The notes beneath the pieces are model-generated. The model did no database searches. It was given only the letters and a program-made list of their open reading frames with translations, and had not been told where the DNA came from. A stretch of DNA of 64,000 bases from contig WOAB01000317.1 of the NCBI GenBank assembly GCA_027886185.1, positions 496,001 through 560,000 of the forward strand, given 5' to 3'. Positions 63,600 to 64,000 of the stretch are shown piece by piece (the first letter of the stretch is position 1; each line of letters opens with the position of its first letter). This DNA comes from Rheum nobile. Lineage: Eukaryota; Streptophyta; Magnoliopsida; Caryophyllales; Polygonaceae. A program made the position numbers and the translations under genes.

Positions 63600-64000
63600 G
63601 TTAATTAGTAACAACCTTTAGATATCATATTTTTTTAATGATTTTTTATTTACTTACAAATTACAATGCATTCACATTTTGAAATTTAAATAAACCCACG
63701 TAAATTTGATAGCAATAAAATCTTCACTTGATAGATTTCACATTTTCAAGATTTAATTATAAATTATTTATGAACTTGAAATAATTGATGATGAATAAAA
63801 AATATGTATGAAAATATCAATATACTATTTGAAATATAATTCAATTAGGTTTTATTTAATCTCTAATTGAGTTAATTTAGTATATTAATATTTACGAATA
63901 AATATAAGTTCCCAACATATATATCATAATAAAATATGAGTAAATTAATATGATTTTATTTCAATAATATTATCTCAATGTCTAAAATCTGAACTGAATA
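63600..64000. other. AT-rich end of the window
   Basis: Nothing recognisable is seen in these last 400 bases. Confidence 0.5.

Overview
This is nuclear DNA from a flowering plant, most likely a core eudicot (perhaps an asterid; the sequence alone does not settle this). The evidence is spliced genes with GT-AG introns, plant-only gene families (a SOC1-type MADS factor, a GAUT1-type galacturonosyltransferase, a fasciclin-like arabinogalactan protein, a phytocyanin, CYP76-type P450s), a eukaryotic tRNA-Val, and AT-rich spacers full of plant transposons.

Layout. 1-7.3 kb: an unrecognised ORF, a 2.2 kb solo LTR with a perfect 5-bp target duplication, and a decayed LINE retrotransposon. 9.2-16.3 kb: a candidate 7.1 kb non-autonomous Helitron on the minus strand. 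Its cargo holds long CT/GA microsatellites, an inverted duplication and many GGCCCA-type promoter motifs. 16.4-17.05 kb: a relic RNase H fragment. 18.2-21.7 kb (+): a seven-coding-exon SOC1-like MADS-box gene. 22.0-26.1 kb (-): a ten-coding-exon GAUT1-like pectin synthase gene with one GC-AG intron. 27.7-30.9 kb (-): SAP18. 31.2-31.95 kb: a hairpin-rich element. 32.5-38.5 kb (-): a CLB1/SYT7-type SMP-C2 membrane-contact protein with a tandemly duplicated splice acceptor. 39.8-40.9 kb: a fold-back element built of GCACTTT repeats. 43.4-44.3 kb (-): an early-nodulin-like phytocyanin that lacks copper ligands. 45.1-49.4 kb (-): a CYP76-type pair, one a pseudogene and one intact. 49.7 kb (-): tRNA-Val(AAC). 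49.8-55.3 kb: AT-rich spacer with MITE-like elements. 55.3-56.6 kb (+): a GC-rich FLA gene. 56.6-64 kb: transposon-dominated spacer with PIF/Harbinger-like elements and a repeated family with Helitron-like 5' ends.

The host genes are ordinary single-copy plant genes with no obvious shared pathway. GAUT1 and FLA both act in cell-wall biology; SOC1 is a flowering integrator; SAP18 acts in histone deacetylation and RNA processing. Exon models were built by joining ORF pieces at GT-AG (once GC-AG) sites and checking phase. In each intact gene the spliced frame is open from ATG to stop, at a length close to that remembered for the family. The most unusual content is in the mobile DNA: the Helitron cargo, the fold-back element and the hairpin element.
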